DNA from: Chrysophaeum taylorii
Taxonomy: Eukaryota; Sar; Pelagophyceae; Pelagomonadales; Pelagomonadaceae
NCBI GenBank assembly: GCA_029834535.1
Contig: JAQMWT010000531.1
Span: 354,341 to 418,340, forward strand
Direction: 5' to 3'
Length of the DNA stretch: 64,000 bases
Part shown: positions 49,440 through 59,589 of the stretch, one piece after another
Numbering within the stretch: position 1 is the stretch's first letter
How the letters are laid out: every line of letters begins with the position of its first letter
The notes under the pieces: model-generated
Told to the model about the DNA's origin: nothing
Database searches by the model: none
Seen by the model: the letters and a program-made list of their open reading frames with translations, nothing else
Made by a program: the position numbers and the translations under genes

Positions 49440-49890
49440 GTAACTGTTGATGGCCTCCACGGAAGAAACGCGTGGCTCCACGGGTTTTGCAACTCAGGTG
49501 ACAAGCATGACAAGCTTCGCCAAGTAGCGACCAACGTGCCAGATCCCGACGTTTACGACGAAGACGGCGACGACTGCGACAACGATGTCGACCTCACGAT
49601 CGATCCGACAATCAAGCGCCCTTTGATAAGGTCTTCCTATCTGAGCGCGGCGGCGTCAAGTGGTTCCTGTCTCTGGCTCTCCAGACGCTCAAGATTGGCA
49701 AGCAGCACCAAGGCTTCTGGGACTCGGACAATTTTCTTCTTCTGGACGCCGACTTCAGGCATAGTGTATATACGCCATACGGGCTCGCCCGGTGTCACTT
49801 GTACCTTCACGGACAACCCAAGAGGACCTCCTTCGGAGGCCCGAACGAAACTCCGGCCAAATCGACCGATCCCCCCCCAAAAAAAAGGTG
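49440..49890 (+). pseudogene. Decayed coding segment, unrecognised
   Basis: One frame gives DGLHGRNAWLHGFCNSGDKH, DKLRQVATNVPDPDVYDEDG and CDNDVDLTIDPTIKRP. After a one-base shift near 49625 it continues KVFLSERGGVKWFLSLALQT, IGKQHQGFWDSDNFLLLDAD and YTPYGLARCHLYLHGQPKRT. The text is protein-like throughout with one lesion. No family recognised; a mobile-element origin is possible. Confidence 0.4.
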
Positions 49891-50009
49891 AGGGTTGCAG
49901 TACGAAGGAGAGTTTTTCGGTGCGGCGTGGACCCTTAAGATTTGCCGCGCCGCAAGAGCCGCACGAGGCGTGCGACCTACGCAGGGCGGGCTCACCAGCC
50001 TCTAATCCC

Positions 50010-50045
50010 ACCTTTGCATTGCATTGCATTGCATTGCATTGCATT
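50010..50045 (+). repeat. GCATT pentamer microsatellite
   Basis: Seven tandem GCATT-type units downstream of the decayed segment. Confidence 0.95.
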
Positions 50046-50260
50046 ACCGGGAGGATTGGAGATAAATTATAATGAACAAACTTTTGGTATTGAAAAAAAA
50101 AGTAAGAAAAAAAATGGCGAGCGAATCGATCGATGCCTTGCACGCAAACGGGAGATGGCGCTTCCTGCTGAAGAAGAATAATAAGAAGAAGAACGAGAAG
50201 AAGAGAGTGTCGGCGCGTCGTGTATCTTACCCATGGTCACGAGAAAAGAGAAAGAGGTCA

Positions 50261-51089
50261 TCAGCGGCGCGGCGGGCGGGCCCCCGCGCGCGAGGAGCGG
50301 AGAAGACCGAAGAGAGCGATACCGACGCCGATCGCGACGGCGCCGACGGCGGCGATGGTGGTGACTTCGGGATTGGTCTTGCACCATGCCTTGGCGGTGT
50401 CGAAACCCGAGCCGAGGAGGTCGGCATAGGGGGCGTAGGCGTCGTGCATAGCCTTATAGACGCCCTGGACGTCGTCCTCGGCAGCGTTGAGCTTGTCGTA
50501 GAATGTTTGGAGGAGACGGTCGTCATCCGGACAGGATATCTTTTCCAAGCCACAGGCGGCGCCGAAGTCGGCGACAAAGGACGCGGCGCGAAGCCTCGCC
50601 ATGAACTGGTGGGACGGGCGCGAATTCGATGCTCGGAAGGCTGCGGCCGCTGCGACCTTGGTCGAAAGTGTCGGGAGGTCCTCCGCGTCGGCGGCGGTCA
50701 CGTCGACGTTTTCCGCCTCGGCCTCAGGAAGCCGCTCGAGAGCCCTCAGCGCGGACGCCATAGTCGCCAGCGCCGCCTCGTGGACCGTTAGAGCGTACGC
50801 TTTTTGATACTCGGCAACCAGATCCGGCTCCCTCACGACCGCGCGAAAGCTCAAGACGGCGTCTCTCGCGGCCGCTCTCGCCTCCTCGAACCCTTCGCCA
50901 TCGCACGACGATTTCGTTGTTTCGTCCGAGAAAAAGTCTTCGGCGACAAAACGACCGCCTGCGCACGACCTCGCGCACGACCACCGTAACTTAAGGGGGG
51001 GGCACTCTACCCGTGAATTGCGCGTACGCGTTGCACGCCTCGATCAACGGCGCCCACGACTCGAGCGAGCCCGCAGACATGAGCCGCAT
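50261..51089 (-). CDS. Tail-anchored protein, two exons, unknown function
   Basis: Exon 1 is 51011-51089 (79 nt) from the ATG at 51089 (MRLMSAGSLESWAPLIEACN). A 52-nt intron (GTAGAGTG...GTGCGCAG) spans 50959-51010. Exon 2 is 50261-50958 (698 nt). Total 777 nt gives 258 residues. Exon 2 encodes long amphipathic helices (VAEYQKAYALTVHEAALATM, DRLLQTFYDKLNAAEDDVQG). It ends in one hydrophobic segment (VTTIAAVGAVAIGVGIALFGLL) and a basic tail (RSSRAGARPPRR), the layout of a tail-anchored membrane protein. The helical part is reminiscent of BAR/PEX-type helices but is not assignable. The exon 1 start is only 50 bp from a divergent open frame. Confidence 0.65.
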
Positions 51090-51139
51090 CGTTCTTACAA
51101 CTATTCAACCCTAACCCTTACAATGCTTATAGTTCAACT

Positions 51140-51682
51140 ATGACGTCATTAGGTGCTACCCATGACGTCGATTCAACCATCCGACCGGAAAAAATACGAT
51201 TCGACGATGACGGATCCTTTTATGTGTCGCCTCGAAAAATAATTCTCGAACGCGTTGCGACAACATCCTTCCAGTTTTCGGGGATGCAAGGTGCATATCT
51301 ACCAAAAAACCGAGCAGCAAGACGACGCCTTCACCAACATCCCGCAATATATAATGCGCACACTATCGAATATGTGCAAGGTTTGAATACGGCGCACGAA
51401 ATCGGGTTCGCCGCGCTAAACAATCTAAAGTACCTTTGTGCCAGACGCGTCGTCGTCTGCAAGGGGACGAAGAAGCGACCCATCCCGTCGCACTCTAACA
51501 GGAGCTTGCGTGCAACCACGACGAAAACGCTCGCCTACCGCGATCCATACAGCAACATTCGAACCCACTACTCTCGAGCGACGTGTTTTCTCAGCATCCT
51601 TGTAGGTAACTCTGACACGCCCAAGGGCACCAGAGTACGGCCCGATCTCGTCGGCGCTGACCAAAGTGCGCAATATGTCTGA
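51140..51682 (+). CDS. Hypothetical protein, weak
   Basis: 180 codons from an ATG at 51140. Composition is Arg/Thr-rich with no motif (KIRFDDDGSFYVSPRKIILE, NLKYLCARRVVVCKGTKK). GC content is lower than in neighbouring genes. It is divergent from the tail-anchored gene. It may be an artefact. Confidence 0.22.
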   Translation: MTSLGATHDVDSTIRPEKIRFDDDGSFYVSPRKIILERVATTSFQFSGMQGAYLPKNRAARRRLHQHPAIYNAHTIEYVQGLNTAHEIGFAALNNLKYLCARRVVVCKGTKKRPIPSHSNRSLRATTTKTLAYRDPYSNIRTHYSRATCFLSILVGNSDTPKGTRVRPDLVGADQSAQYV

Positions 51683-51984
51683 CTACAATGGCTGGGCGAA
51701 AAAGTGCGGAGAAACTATCCAGGCGCAGCCTCTCTGCGTCTGTCTGCTTTAGAGCATGCGACGCGCTCGAGTAGTATATCCTCATCAAAGCATCAAACAC
51801 GAAGCCCCGAAAATCGAGGAACGCGATGACTGTAGTGGGTAGCGAGCGCTCGAGCCGCTCATCCGCACTCTTGCACGCGAGCGCAACCGGCATCAGAAGG
51901 ACGTCTTCCTGTGCGAATTAGCGCGCAACGGCAAAAAAAACAGGTGAGAGACGTTGTGTGCGGCCGAAGCAAGAGAAGCAACGC

Positions 51985-52350
51985 ATGACCCGACAAGCTT
52001 TCTGTACCATCGCGAGATACTTACCCTATCCAAATATGAGGCTCGCAACCTCCTACACCGACTTTTGGCCTGTCTACCTCAGGGAGCACAGCAAGCCCCG
52101 GACGCGGCACCTCCATTTTGTCGGCACCGCGGGCGGCTTCTGTCTTCTGGCCTGTGACCGGACGCCGGCAGCCCTGCTCAAGGCCCTTGCCTTTGGCTAC
52201 GTGTGGGCGTGGGTTGGCCACTTCTTCGTCGAGCACAACAAGCCGGCCACCTTTTACCATCCTCTGTGGTCTCTCGCCTCCGACTTTCGAATGTTTTTCC
52301 TCTGGCTCACCAATCGCCTTGACCCCGAACTTCGCCGCTACCTCGATTAA
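51985..52350 (+). CDS. DUF962 / Mpo1-like membrane protein
   Basis: 121 residues from the ATG at 51985 (MTRQAFCTIARYL). The DUF962 signature is clear: TSYTDFWPVYLREHSKPRTR, HLHFVGTAGGF, ALAFGYVWAWVGHFFVEHNK and PATFYHPLWSLASDFRMFFL. The paired histidines (EHS, HFVG, GHFFVEHN, YHP) match the iron-binding His of yeast Mpo1, a 2-hydroxy fatty acid dioxygenase of the ER that acts in phytosphingosine alpha-oxidation. The length is typical of the short algal/bacterial forms. A start at the ATG at 52036 (MRLATSY) is possible. Confidence 0.85.
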   Translation: MTRQAFCTIARYLPYPNMRLATSYTDFWPVYLREHSKPRTRHLHFVGTAGGFCLLACDRTPAALLKALAFGYVWAWVGHFFVEHNKPATFYHPLWSLASDFRMFFLWLTNRLDPELRRYLD

Positions 52351-54258
52351 CTTTCTAGGTTGGCCCTCGACAGCGCTCGTTTGTTTCTTCGTCTCCTACA
52401 ACCGACCACTGGTGGGTGCAGAGGACCTCCATTACCCAGGCTCTTGGATTTTCTTCGACGCCTCTATTGGGTCCCACTTCACACCGATTATTAGGCCGAA
52501 TTCGGGCGAGACCCGCAGCGGCTGACTGCCCCGACGGACTTAAAGTGCGCACCGTGGGAGCGAGAGCATGCGCCGTCCGTTGACAGAGCGTGTCTTTGAC
52601 TTCGGTAGCCAGATGGGCTGCGGAAGAGGGTGCGGCGCAAGCGACAGTCCCCTTCGATAACCCACTGCCACAGGTTGGCGCGTTCCCATGCATGGGGCTC
52701 TGCGTAATCGGGTCATTCTTGTTTTTAGACCTATAACATCGGCGTGTATGCGGGAAAACGGGAACATAAAGTCGAGCATGACAATGACGAACGATTCGGA
52801 TGAGGCGTGTTCGTATAGCGCAAAGCTGACAATATTCTTTCGTGATCATTTTAACCCGCAGTTGGGACCGACGGTTTTCAACTCACACGCCGAGTCGACG
52901 CATGAGTTGAGTTCATGGAGTGGTGTCTCCGCGGGAAAAGGTGTCCTGAAATTCACCGCCGGGATAATAAGTGAGTCCGTGATCCAAGGCTGGGTTCTCT
53001 CGACGGTTTTTGCCCTTTAACCTTTTCAAGGTCGCAGTCGTCCTAACGTGCCGGCGTCGACGACCTCTTTCCGAGTTCGTTGGCCTGCGTGTGGAAGTGG
53101 CGTTGATTTCAAACCGGCAAGAGACCCGGATGCACACCGACAACACTAACACCAGGAGTAGCACGATGCTGCTGACGGTTTCGAGCCATGCAACGAACAA
53201 TGGTGCTTCGTTATGATGAGGAGTAGCTTATTTCAAAAACTGCCGCGTTGACATACATGTGTTATGGCACCATAGTTCAATGCGGACGACTACGACTCTG
53301 TTAATACAGCCAACACTGACGCGATATTCTGCGCGTCCGTCCGTCCGTCCGTCCGTTCATCTTGGGTGCGTCTGGCACTCTTGTCCACTGGCGATCGCCA
53401 GCTGTGGACGCCGCTTCGGCGCGAGAAGTAACCCCATCCCTCGCAATGACTACCTACCACATGGTCCTCTTCATCGTATAGCTCGCGGGATTGGCGTCAA
53501 GACTGGCTTCCATGAACGAGGGGGGGGCTCGCTCTCGGCGCAGCAACGGTTGCACAGAGACGCAGCGTCTTTACCGTGCTCTTTCTATCACGGCGAAACG
53601 CGATCGGGCCCTTCTCATCTTGTCCGGGCTTTCGTACGTGGGAGGACGGTGCCGCCACCCCCTACCTCCAGCAGCGGAACTACGCCCAGGTACACACACT
53701 TCCGTGATCGCCAGGACGCCTGCAAGAACGCCAACGGCCAGTACGATTCCTGGTACAACCACGTTCTTGGCGGCGGCACCCGGGCGGTTTGGCTCGCGCT
53801 CTGCCGTCTGTGAAAGTACACCATCGAGTAGCGGAAATGGGATGGGGAATCAGGCAGATCCGGAGAAGCCGACCCTTTTTGCAGCTTCACCGCCCTCTGC
53901 GAAAGGCCCCCTGACGAGTAGGCCTACCTCTGCCGTCCTCTGCGAACGACCTGCGTCTCCGTTATCATGTCAACCCTCCTCGCACACCCCGCTCTCGTCT
54001 CGCTCACCTGGTCAGACTTGCACCCCTTTACAATAACGCGGCATGCCTGTTGATTTGCGTTCTTCTAACCATCGCAATGACGCTTACAGAAACGCCAACG
54101 GCCCCTGCGTTTCCCGGCCGCCGCGTTCGTGGCGGCGCCCGGACGGTTAGGCTCGCGCTCGGTCGTCCCCCCAGAACGGCCTCCGCTCTCCTTACCAGTC
54201 GGCGCTCCGTCAGCCCCTTTCTGCCCTTATCCTTAGAGTTTACTTTTTAACCCTCGCA
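52351..54258. other. Gene-poor interval with a dispersed repeat
   Basis: No gene assigned in about 1.9 kb. A CCGT tetramer run lies at 53337-53357. A repeat pair lies at about 53724-53808 and 54089-54166. Open frames at 52688-53020 (plus) and 52913-53200 (minus, with a hydrophobic start ETVSSIVLLLVLVLSVCI but no ATG) overlap and have no known motif. Confidence 0.5.
53724..54166 (+). repeat. Two related copies of an 80-90 bp repeat, third copy inverted at about 47573-47612
   Basis: Shared elements are GAA(C)GCCAACGGCC, a middle ending in CG(T)TCTTGGCGGCG or CGTTCGTGGCGGCG, CCCGG(G/A)CGGTT and GGCTCGCGCTC. The inverted copy upstream of the small three-exon gene keeps TGGCGGCGCCCGGACGGTTA. Two of the copies lie 45-95 bp upstream of a gene start (47658 and 54259). 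Confidence 0.6.
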
Positions 54259-55139
54259 ATGGAGGATCTCGTCCTCTCGTTTGTGGCCGCCAGCAATCTC
54301 GTGAGCGCGGCCGTCGGCCTTGGGCTCCCCCACAAGTTAGCCCTGTCGGCCGTTTTCTCGACGATCGCAAATCTCTTTATCGTGAGTTGAAGAAAAGGCG
54401 TCGTCACGCGTCGTAGGGCGGACTCATAATTTCGACCGCTATCGTGCACCTCCTCGCGGAGGGCGTCGAAAGCGATGGGGAGTTCCCCTGGGGCTTCGCG
54501 CTATGCGGCGCCGGTTATCTCATCATGGCGTCGATCGAGGTTGCCGCCGACGGCTCGGAGAGAACCTCCCCGGAGGATATGTACTGCGAGCTCCGGTCCG
54601 CAAACGAGGAACCGCCGGTTGACGGTTTCCAGCGCGTCGACTCGCTGTCGTCGCCAGAATACGCGCGCAGGCGGCACGTCCACCACACCCCCGACGCCGG
54701 CGCCCTCGCGACAACCCTAGCCCTCGCCGTCCACTCGGCCGGCGACGGCATGGCGATCTCCGTGCAGCCTACTTCGCACCGCGTCCTCGTGATCGGCTTC
54801 GCCATCGTCGCCCACAAGTTCTTCGCTGCCTACGCCCTTGGCACGATCCTCGCCCACCGACCAACCCGAGAAAGACGACGCAACTTGTTTTATGCTACCC
54901 TCTTCGTCCTCTCGACGCCCGTCACGATCGTCGTCGCCCACCTCGTTGTCTTTGACACACTCAAGCGAGGCGCCCCCGTCCACCGAGCCTCCGCCCTCTG
55001 CTCCGGCTCCCTCTTGTACGTCGGCATCCACGAGATCCTTGGGGCCTACCTGGACTCTCCACTCCTTTCGACGCCGGCAAAACTCCTCTCCATCTGGGCG
55101 GGCTTCCTCCTCATGACGCTTCTCGCGATATGGGTCTAG
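54259..55139 (+). CDS. ZIP-family metal (zinc/iron) transporter
   Basis: Exon 1 is 54259-54381 (41 codons) and exon 2 is 54417-55139, separated by a 35-nt intron (GTGAGTTGAAG...GTCGTAG). The product is 281 residues. TM1 is LVLSFVAASNLVSAAVGLG. The splice joins NLFI to GGLIISTAIVHLLAEGVE, the ZIP TM3 pattern that holds a metal-binding His. TM4 has ALAVHSAGDGMAIS (HSxxDG) and TM5 has IVAHKFFAAYALG (HKxxxAxxxG), the two signature metal-site helices. The loop before TM4 has HVHHTP. The length is short for ZIP (typically 300 or more) but all signature helices are present. Predicted role: import of Zn2+ or Fe2+ into the cytosol. Confidence 0.9.
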
Positions 55140-55861
55140 TGGCTTATATAATCCTACGCTTTTCGCGATATGGGTCTAGTTGGTATGCTCGTTCTCTCCC
55201 TGCAGTCCCCTGTCTTCGTCGGCGCTGATCTGATCTGATCTGATATGATCTGATCTCGGGGTGCGCTGATGTCGATGAAGTTAAGACACCCCCCCCCCCA
55301 AAGTTTTCGCGAGGCTCGGGGAAAGACGGCACATCACTCTTACGAGACTACTCATCTCCCCCGCCAATCTGGTTATAGGAATATATAAAGCTAGGATTGG
55401 AGAAGGACGTGAACTTAACAATCGAAAAGGCCACAATTTTCTTCAGTTCCAGTGCCACTTCCAGACACAGAGTTTGAGATTCCAAGGTCGGTGCGCCGCA
55501 AGACTTTTCCCTAACCACCGGGTGTGATGGTTGCCACTACCATACCATTGCCGCGTACTTGACGCCATACCCGACCCTGCGACGCCATACCCGACCCTGC
55601 AATACCAGCAACCTAATCACATAAAAAGATGCTGGCCGAGCTCGGGCTCGCTGAGGGGTGTGTTAGTAAATGTGCACATAGCCAACGCGTGTCTTTTCTG
55701 GCGCAAGGAGCGAATGGGGAAACAAAAGGAATCTTGCGAATAAGAAGTTCCTCCTCTGGCGGCACGGGAAACAGGAGAAAGGGAAAAGGAGGGAAAGAGA
55801 GAAACATCGAGCACCACCAAAGGTACACGGGATCTTTCGTGGAGGCAGAGGTGCAGGCTTC
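55140..55861. other. Intergenic, small tandem repeats
   Basis: A 21-bp string (TCGCGATATGGGTCTAGT) at the ZIP stop is repeated 42 bp downstream. A GATCT pentamer run lies at 55224-55258 and a 19-bp tandem pair (GACGCCATACCCGACCCTGC) at 55562-55600. No gene. Confidence 0.7.
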
Positions 55862-56863
55862 TTAGTCGGACTTGTCACCAGCGTCCTTGGCTGCGGAGGC
55901 CTCACGGCGCTTCTTGGCGCGTTCCCAGGTGAGCGTCGCGCGCTTGCGGTCGGTAACCAGACCAAGGAAAGCGCACGAGTCGATGAAGAGCTTGGTCGGG
56001 TTGAACTGGGAGGCAATACCAAACTCCGAGGCAGCGTAGTCGTAGGGGTACTTGTGGTGCCAGTTGTGCCACCCTTCGCCAATCGCCGCGAGCGAAACAA
56101 ACGGATTTTCTGAAGGCCACGAGTCTTCGTCGTAGGGGTGGTCGCCGAAGAAGTGGGCCGCCGAGTTGACGAGCCAAGTGAAGTGGAGGACGGCGACATA
56201 GCGGAGCGCACCGGCAACCCAGAAGGCGTTCCAGAAGCCTTCGCCCCAGGCTTTGGACGCGACGATCGCGGGGAAGACAAAGCACATGAAGAAGGCAAAC
56301 CAGGGGTCGTACTTCTGCTGGAAGCGCACGAAGCCATCTTCATCCAAATCGGAAAAATCGAGCTTCTTGCCCTCACTGATGACGTCCGGGTGCTTCTTGA
56401 CGTACAACCAGCCCATGTGCGCGAAGAAAAAGCCCCGAGTCGCGTTGTGGGGGTCGGCGTCCGTCTCCGAGTGTTTGTGGTGGACGCGGTGGTCGCGCGC
56501 CCAGTGGTAGATCGAACCCTGGTTGGCAATAGAGTTCATGAGCATTAAGAAGCACCGGACGGTTGGTCCAGCTTTGTAGGAGCGGTGCGACCAGAGCCGG
56601 TGCACGCCGGCGGTGATTCCTAAGCCCGAGAGCGGCCACAGCATGAAAGCGTACACGAGGGTCACGGGCATGCACCGCCCCAGACGGAACAACCCGACGA
56701 TCGCCATCAAGTGGACGCCCGTGATGTAGATCGACATCGGCCAGTTGATCGTCCCGTGGCTGTAGTGCCACGAAATCGCCTTCGCCCAGTTCATCGGGTT
56801 GAAATCAAGGGAGCGCGTCTCCGGGACGGGGTACTCGGGCCGCGGGATCACTGTTGCCGGCAT
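55862..56863 (-). CDS. Delta-9 acyl-CoA / acyl-lipid desaturase
   Basis: 333 residues from the ATG at 56863 (MPATVIPRPEYPVPE), the usual length for this family. The three histidine boxes that bind the di-iron centre are HRLWSH, HRVHHKH and HNWHHKYP. Hydrophobic segments between boxes fit a four-TM ER enzyme (IYITGVHLMAIVGLF, WFAFFMCFVFPAIVA, VAVLHFTWLVNSAAHFFGDH). It introduces the first double bond at C9 of stearoyl/palmitoyl chains using electrons from cytochrome b5. No b5 domain is fused. The open frame extends to an ATG at 57091. Those 76 extra residues are not family-like and may be 5' UTR, a presequence or read-through intron. Confidence 0.93.
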   Translation of the reverse strand: MPATVIPRPEYPVPETRSLDFNPMNWAKAISWHYSHGTINWPMSIYITGVHLMAIVGLFRLGRCMPVTLVYAFMLWPLSGLGITAGVHRLWSHRSYKAGPTVRCFLMLMNSIANQGSIYHWARDHRVHHKHSETDADPHNATRGFFFAHMGWLYVKKHPDVISEGKKLDFSDLDEDGFVRFQQKYDPWFAFFMCFVFPAIVASKAWGEGFWNAFWVAGALRYVAVLHFTWLVNSAAHFFGDHPYDEDSWPSENPFVSLAAIGEGWHNWHHKYPYDYAASEFGIASQFNPTKLFIDSCAFLGLVTDRKRATLTWERAKKRREASAAKDAGDKSD

Positions 56864-57179
56864 GTTTTTATCTTCGCAGCTGGTCGACGCTTTTGGTTTA
56901 AAGAACGTGCGTGGCGACTTGTACGTGGCTGTTACGTCCTGTTTTATGGGGTAGCTCGTATGGTTTGGGTTACGCCACGTCACTTTCTTCCTCAGCTGTT
57001 TGGGATACCCAGGAAAAAAATGTATCGACTTGAAGATCGGGAAAACTTCCGCACGACTAAGATAGGGATCAACGGACATCAACGGATTCATTCATCATCT
57101 GGCAGAAGCCAGAAGAAGGAATAAAAAAGGTCTAACGCTGGGGCTCGGCCTCCGACCTCCGATTCCTAGCGCGACGTGT

Positions 57180-58301
57180 TAGGAGTCTTGGCGTAGGGTC
57201 CGCGCGCCTGACGCTGGCGGCGAGAGGCCCCAATGTCCCGGAGGTCCTGCCAGCCTTGGACTTCGAGGGTGTTGAAGATTATCTCCTGCTTGCAGGCGCC
57301 CTTGGCGCATGCGAAGCGACGTTTCAGCCCGTTGAAGACCTTGTGGATCGCCTCGCAGGCGTCCTCGCGTCCTCGGTGAAGAGGCCGACCGTGCGCCAGC
57401 GTGTGGCGGTGTGTTTGACATGATCTTCGATAACGTGGAGCTTAAGCTGCACATGGACGGATGGGTACGCTTTGCGCGCAGCAGTCGACACAGTTTCACG
57501 GAAGTCGCAGAGCATCTCAACCTCGGAGTCGGTGAGGAGACGCGCAGCGCGGATAAGAGGGAAGAGAGACGCGTATGCGCGCCTGAGGGGATCGACGCGC
57601 TTGATGACGGCCTCGATCTCTTCCTTTACTTTTGTCACGGTGTCGACGTCCGTCTCCGTGAGCTTATCGATGGCGACCCGCAGTGCGGTCCACATGCCGT
57701 CGATGTTCTCCAGCAGTATCTTGACGTGGTTTCCCACGAAGGCCCCGCTGTAATACGCCTGGCGCTCAACCTGCGATGTATCAGATGAGATCATTGCAGA
57801 CAAAAACGACATACCTTTATCGACTGCAAGAAGTCCTCGAGCGCCTGCTCGAACAGGCCCGGTTCCTTTATCTTCTTCTCGAGCGATTCGATCTTGGTCT
57901 CGTACTTGTTGATCTCGGCCTTGATTCTCTTGAACTCGGTCTGGGCGGCTTTGGCCTTGGCCGCAGCCTTAGTCGCGAGGTCTTTTGCCCTCGTGGCATT
58001 ATTGAGTCGGCCTCGGTGACACCGGCGTCCTTGGCCTTGCTAATGGGGACGTTGAGGCGCTGGTCCTGGAAAAGTGTCCGGGCCTCTTTTCTGAGCATGT
58101 CTGCCGCCGTGTTCTCCTCCTTTGCGGTCTTCTCGGCCTCTGTGGCATCCACCTTGAGTCCCTCGACGAAGTCGCGGGCGTCCTGGAGGTCAGCAAGGAG
58201 CTTGATCGCCGCTTCTTCCATGCCGTCGATGAAGCGAACATCGCGGAGTAATAATTCGTAAGCCTTGACGACGGTGCCGAGGGAGAGGTGGAGGGGCATG
58301 G
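57180..58301 (-). pseudogene. Transposon-derived protein, C-terminal part, broken
   Basis: Minus strand reads PMPLHLSLGTVVKAYELLLR and a long coiled coil (DARDFVEGLKVDATEAEKTA). A shift of frame near 58005 leads into AKAKAAQTEFKRIKAEINKY. A 44-nt GT-AG intron (57771-57814) joins LQSIK to VERQAYYSGAFVGNHVKILL. Then come CDFRETVSTAARKAYPSVHV, QLKLHVIEDHVKHTATRW and, after a GAGGACGC tandem duplication that shifts frame at about 57370, CEAIHKVFNGLKRRF. The combination of PPLHxxLG, GxFVGNH, KLHxxEDH and ESIHxxFNxL is one I associate with uncharacterised eukaryotic transposon proteins found in cnidarians and fungi. The 5' part is missing, cut near the start of the gypsy fragment. Confidence 0.5.
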
Positions 58302-58339
58302 GGCTGACTTTCGACATGGACCAGTGCTTGGAGAGAAGG

Positions 58340-59155
58340 GGGTGGCTCGGCGACACTGGACGTGCGCTGGCCAGACTCGAGACTTGGTTGCGTTTGTTGA
58401 CGATATTATGATGGGATCCGACGATCTTCATCGACATTTACAAGTTTTGATCGAAGTTATGTGTCATTTGCCTCAGAGAGGGTACAGCGGTCGGACCGCA
58501 AAGTTCCACCTTCTCAAGGATGAGACTCAAGGATGAGATCTAGTTTCTGGGACACATTTCGACCCCAGAAGGCTTGAAGCCGAATCCGAAGACGCTGGAA
58601 GCACTGCAGGAGATGCCGATTCCAGGTACTTTGCCGAATATTTATCCGAAGACCTAGATACGATCTTTCATCGGTATGAGCAATTACCGCCGGCGATATG
58701 TAAAAGGCTACTCGAAGATTGTGGAACCGCTGAGACGACTATGTCTCGAAGGCGCAAAGTTCGAGTGGACGCCCGATTGTCAAAAGGCTTGGGATACTAT
58801 TATTGAAGCTTTGGCCGATTCCCGAGGAGGCTACCACCCCAATTATGATCTGTCCTTTCAGATCCGATCCGACGCTTCCAAGGATGGACTTGGAGCATAT
58901 CTCTTCCAGATTGTCGAAGTCAAGGACAAGGCAGGAAGAGTGACTCGAGAAGAACGAGTTATTGAATACTGGAGCCGAGCCGTGCCGAAGGAGATGCGCA
59001 ATTACGAGCCCCGTCGGCTGGAGCTGCTGGCTGTTATCCTTTCTCTAGAGCACTTTCGAGCCTATGTCGAAGGGCATCGAACTGTTTTTGAGGCCGATCA
59101 CCGATATTTGACGATTTTACATAAGTGCAGAGCATTTAGCTTGCAGTGGTAAGTC
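58340..59155 (+). pseudogene. Ty3/gypsy pol fragment: RT end and RNase H
   Basis: LVAFVDDIMMGSDDLHRHLQ carries the RT catalytic VDD box followed by the gypsy H..HL pattern. [15 protein letters not shown] and [11 protein letters not shown] follow in frame but with stops. Next is SNYRRRYVKGYSKIVEPLRR, the gypsy thumb/connection. RNase H then shows FQIRSDASKDGLGAYLF and RRLELLAVILSLEHFRAYVE. The fragment ends near 59150 (DHRYLTILHK) with no integrase, LTR or gag. It is a truncated, dead copy. Confidence 0.88.
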
Positions 59156-59580
59156 ACCTGGGAAACCACCCCGTCTCATCAAGAACGTCTGGAAGGTTAA
59201 TTCGGGGAATAAAAGGTTATGTTCCCTATATCCTCAGAACACGACAGGCGGCATCTCGAACTACACGAGGAATGTCAAGTGTATAGTGCTACATTCCTCG
59301 GGGCGCGCTAGACCATGATGATGAGCTTGAGCACAAATCAGAGGACTAATTGACTGTGTAGAAAGGAAGAAGAAGGGTAAGGAAGAGATCACTTTCTCAA
59401 CGGACGGATAAGGGTAAGAGGCAGCAGATTTCTCTGCACCCCCTCGAGATGTCTTAAGCGCAAGGTGCGACTATAGAACATCTCTTGGAAAGATGATGAT
59501 GAAGGAAAGAAAAAGGAGTATACAGTCTTGATGGTCGCAGAGGTCACATACGAAGCATCAAGAGTATAGAAGGAATGTCT
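59156..59580. other. Probable 3' LTR region of second copia element; 10-bp inverted repeat
   Basis: Between the gypsy fragment and the copia 3' frame. A perfect 10-bp inverted repeat (CGAGGAATGT at 59266-59275, ACATTCCTCG at 59291-59300) is the only clear structure. By position this should contain the 3' LTR of the minus-strand element, but its partner LTR is outside the window, so the boundaries cannot be set. Confidence 0.4.
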
Positions 59581-59589
59581 TAAGGCTTG

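Noticed and set aside
49536-50072. A 178-codon plus-strand frame taken as one intact gene
   Set aside because: Protein-like text leaves this frame near 49625 and continues in another, and the end reads through a GCATT microsatellite (repeated CIALH).
51105-51120. Telomere-like CCCTAA repeats
   Set aside because: Only about one and a half units (CAACCCTAACCCTTAC); too short for a telomeric or interstitial tract.
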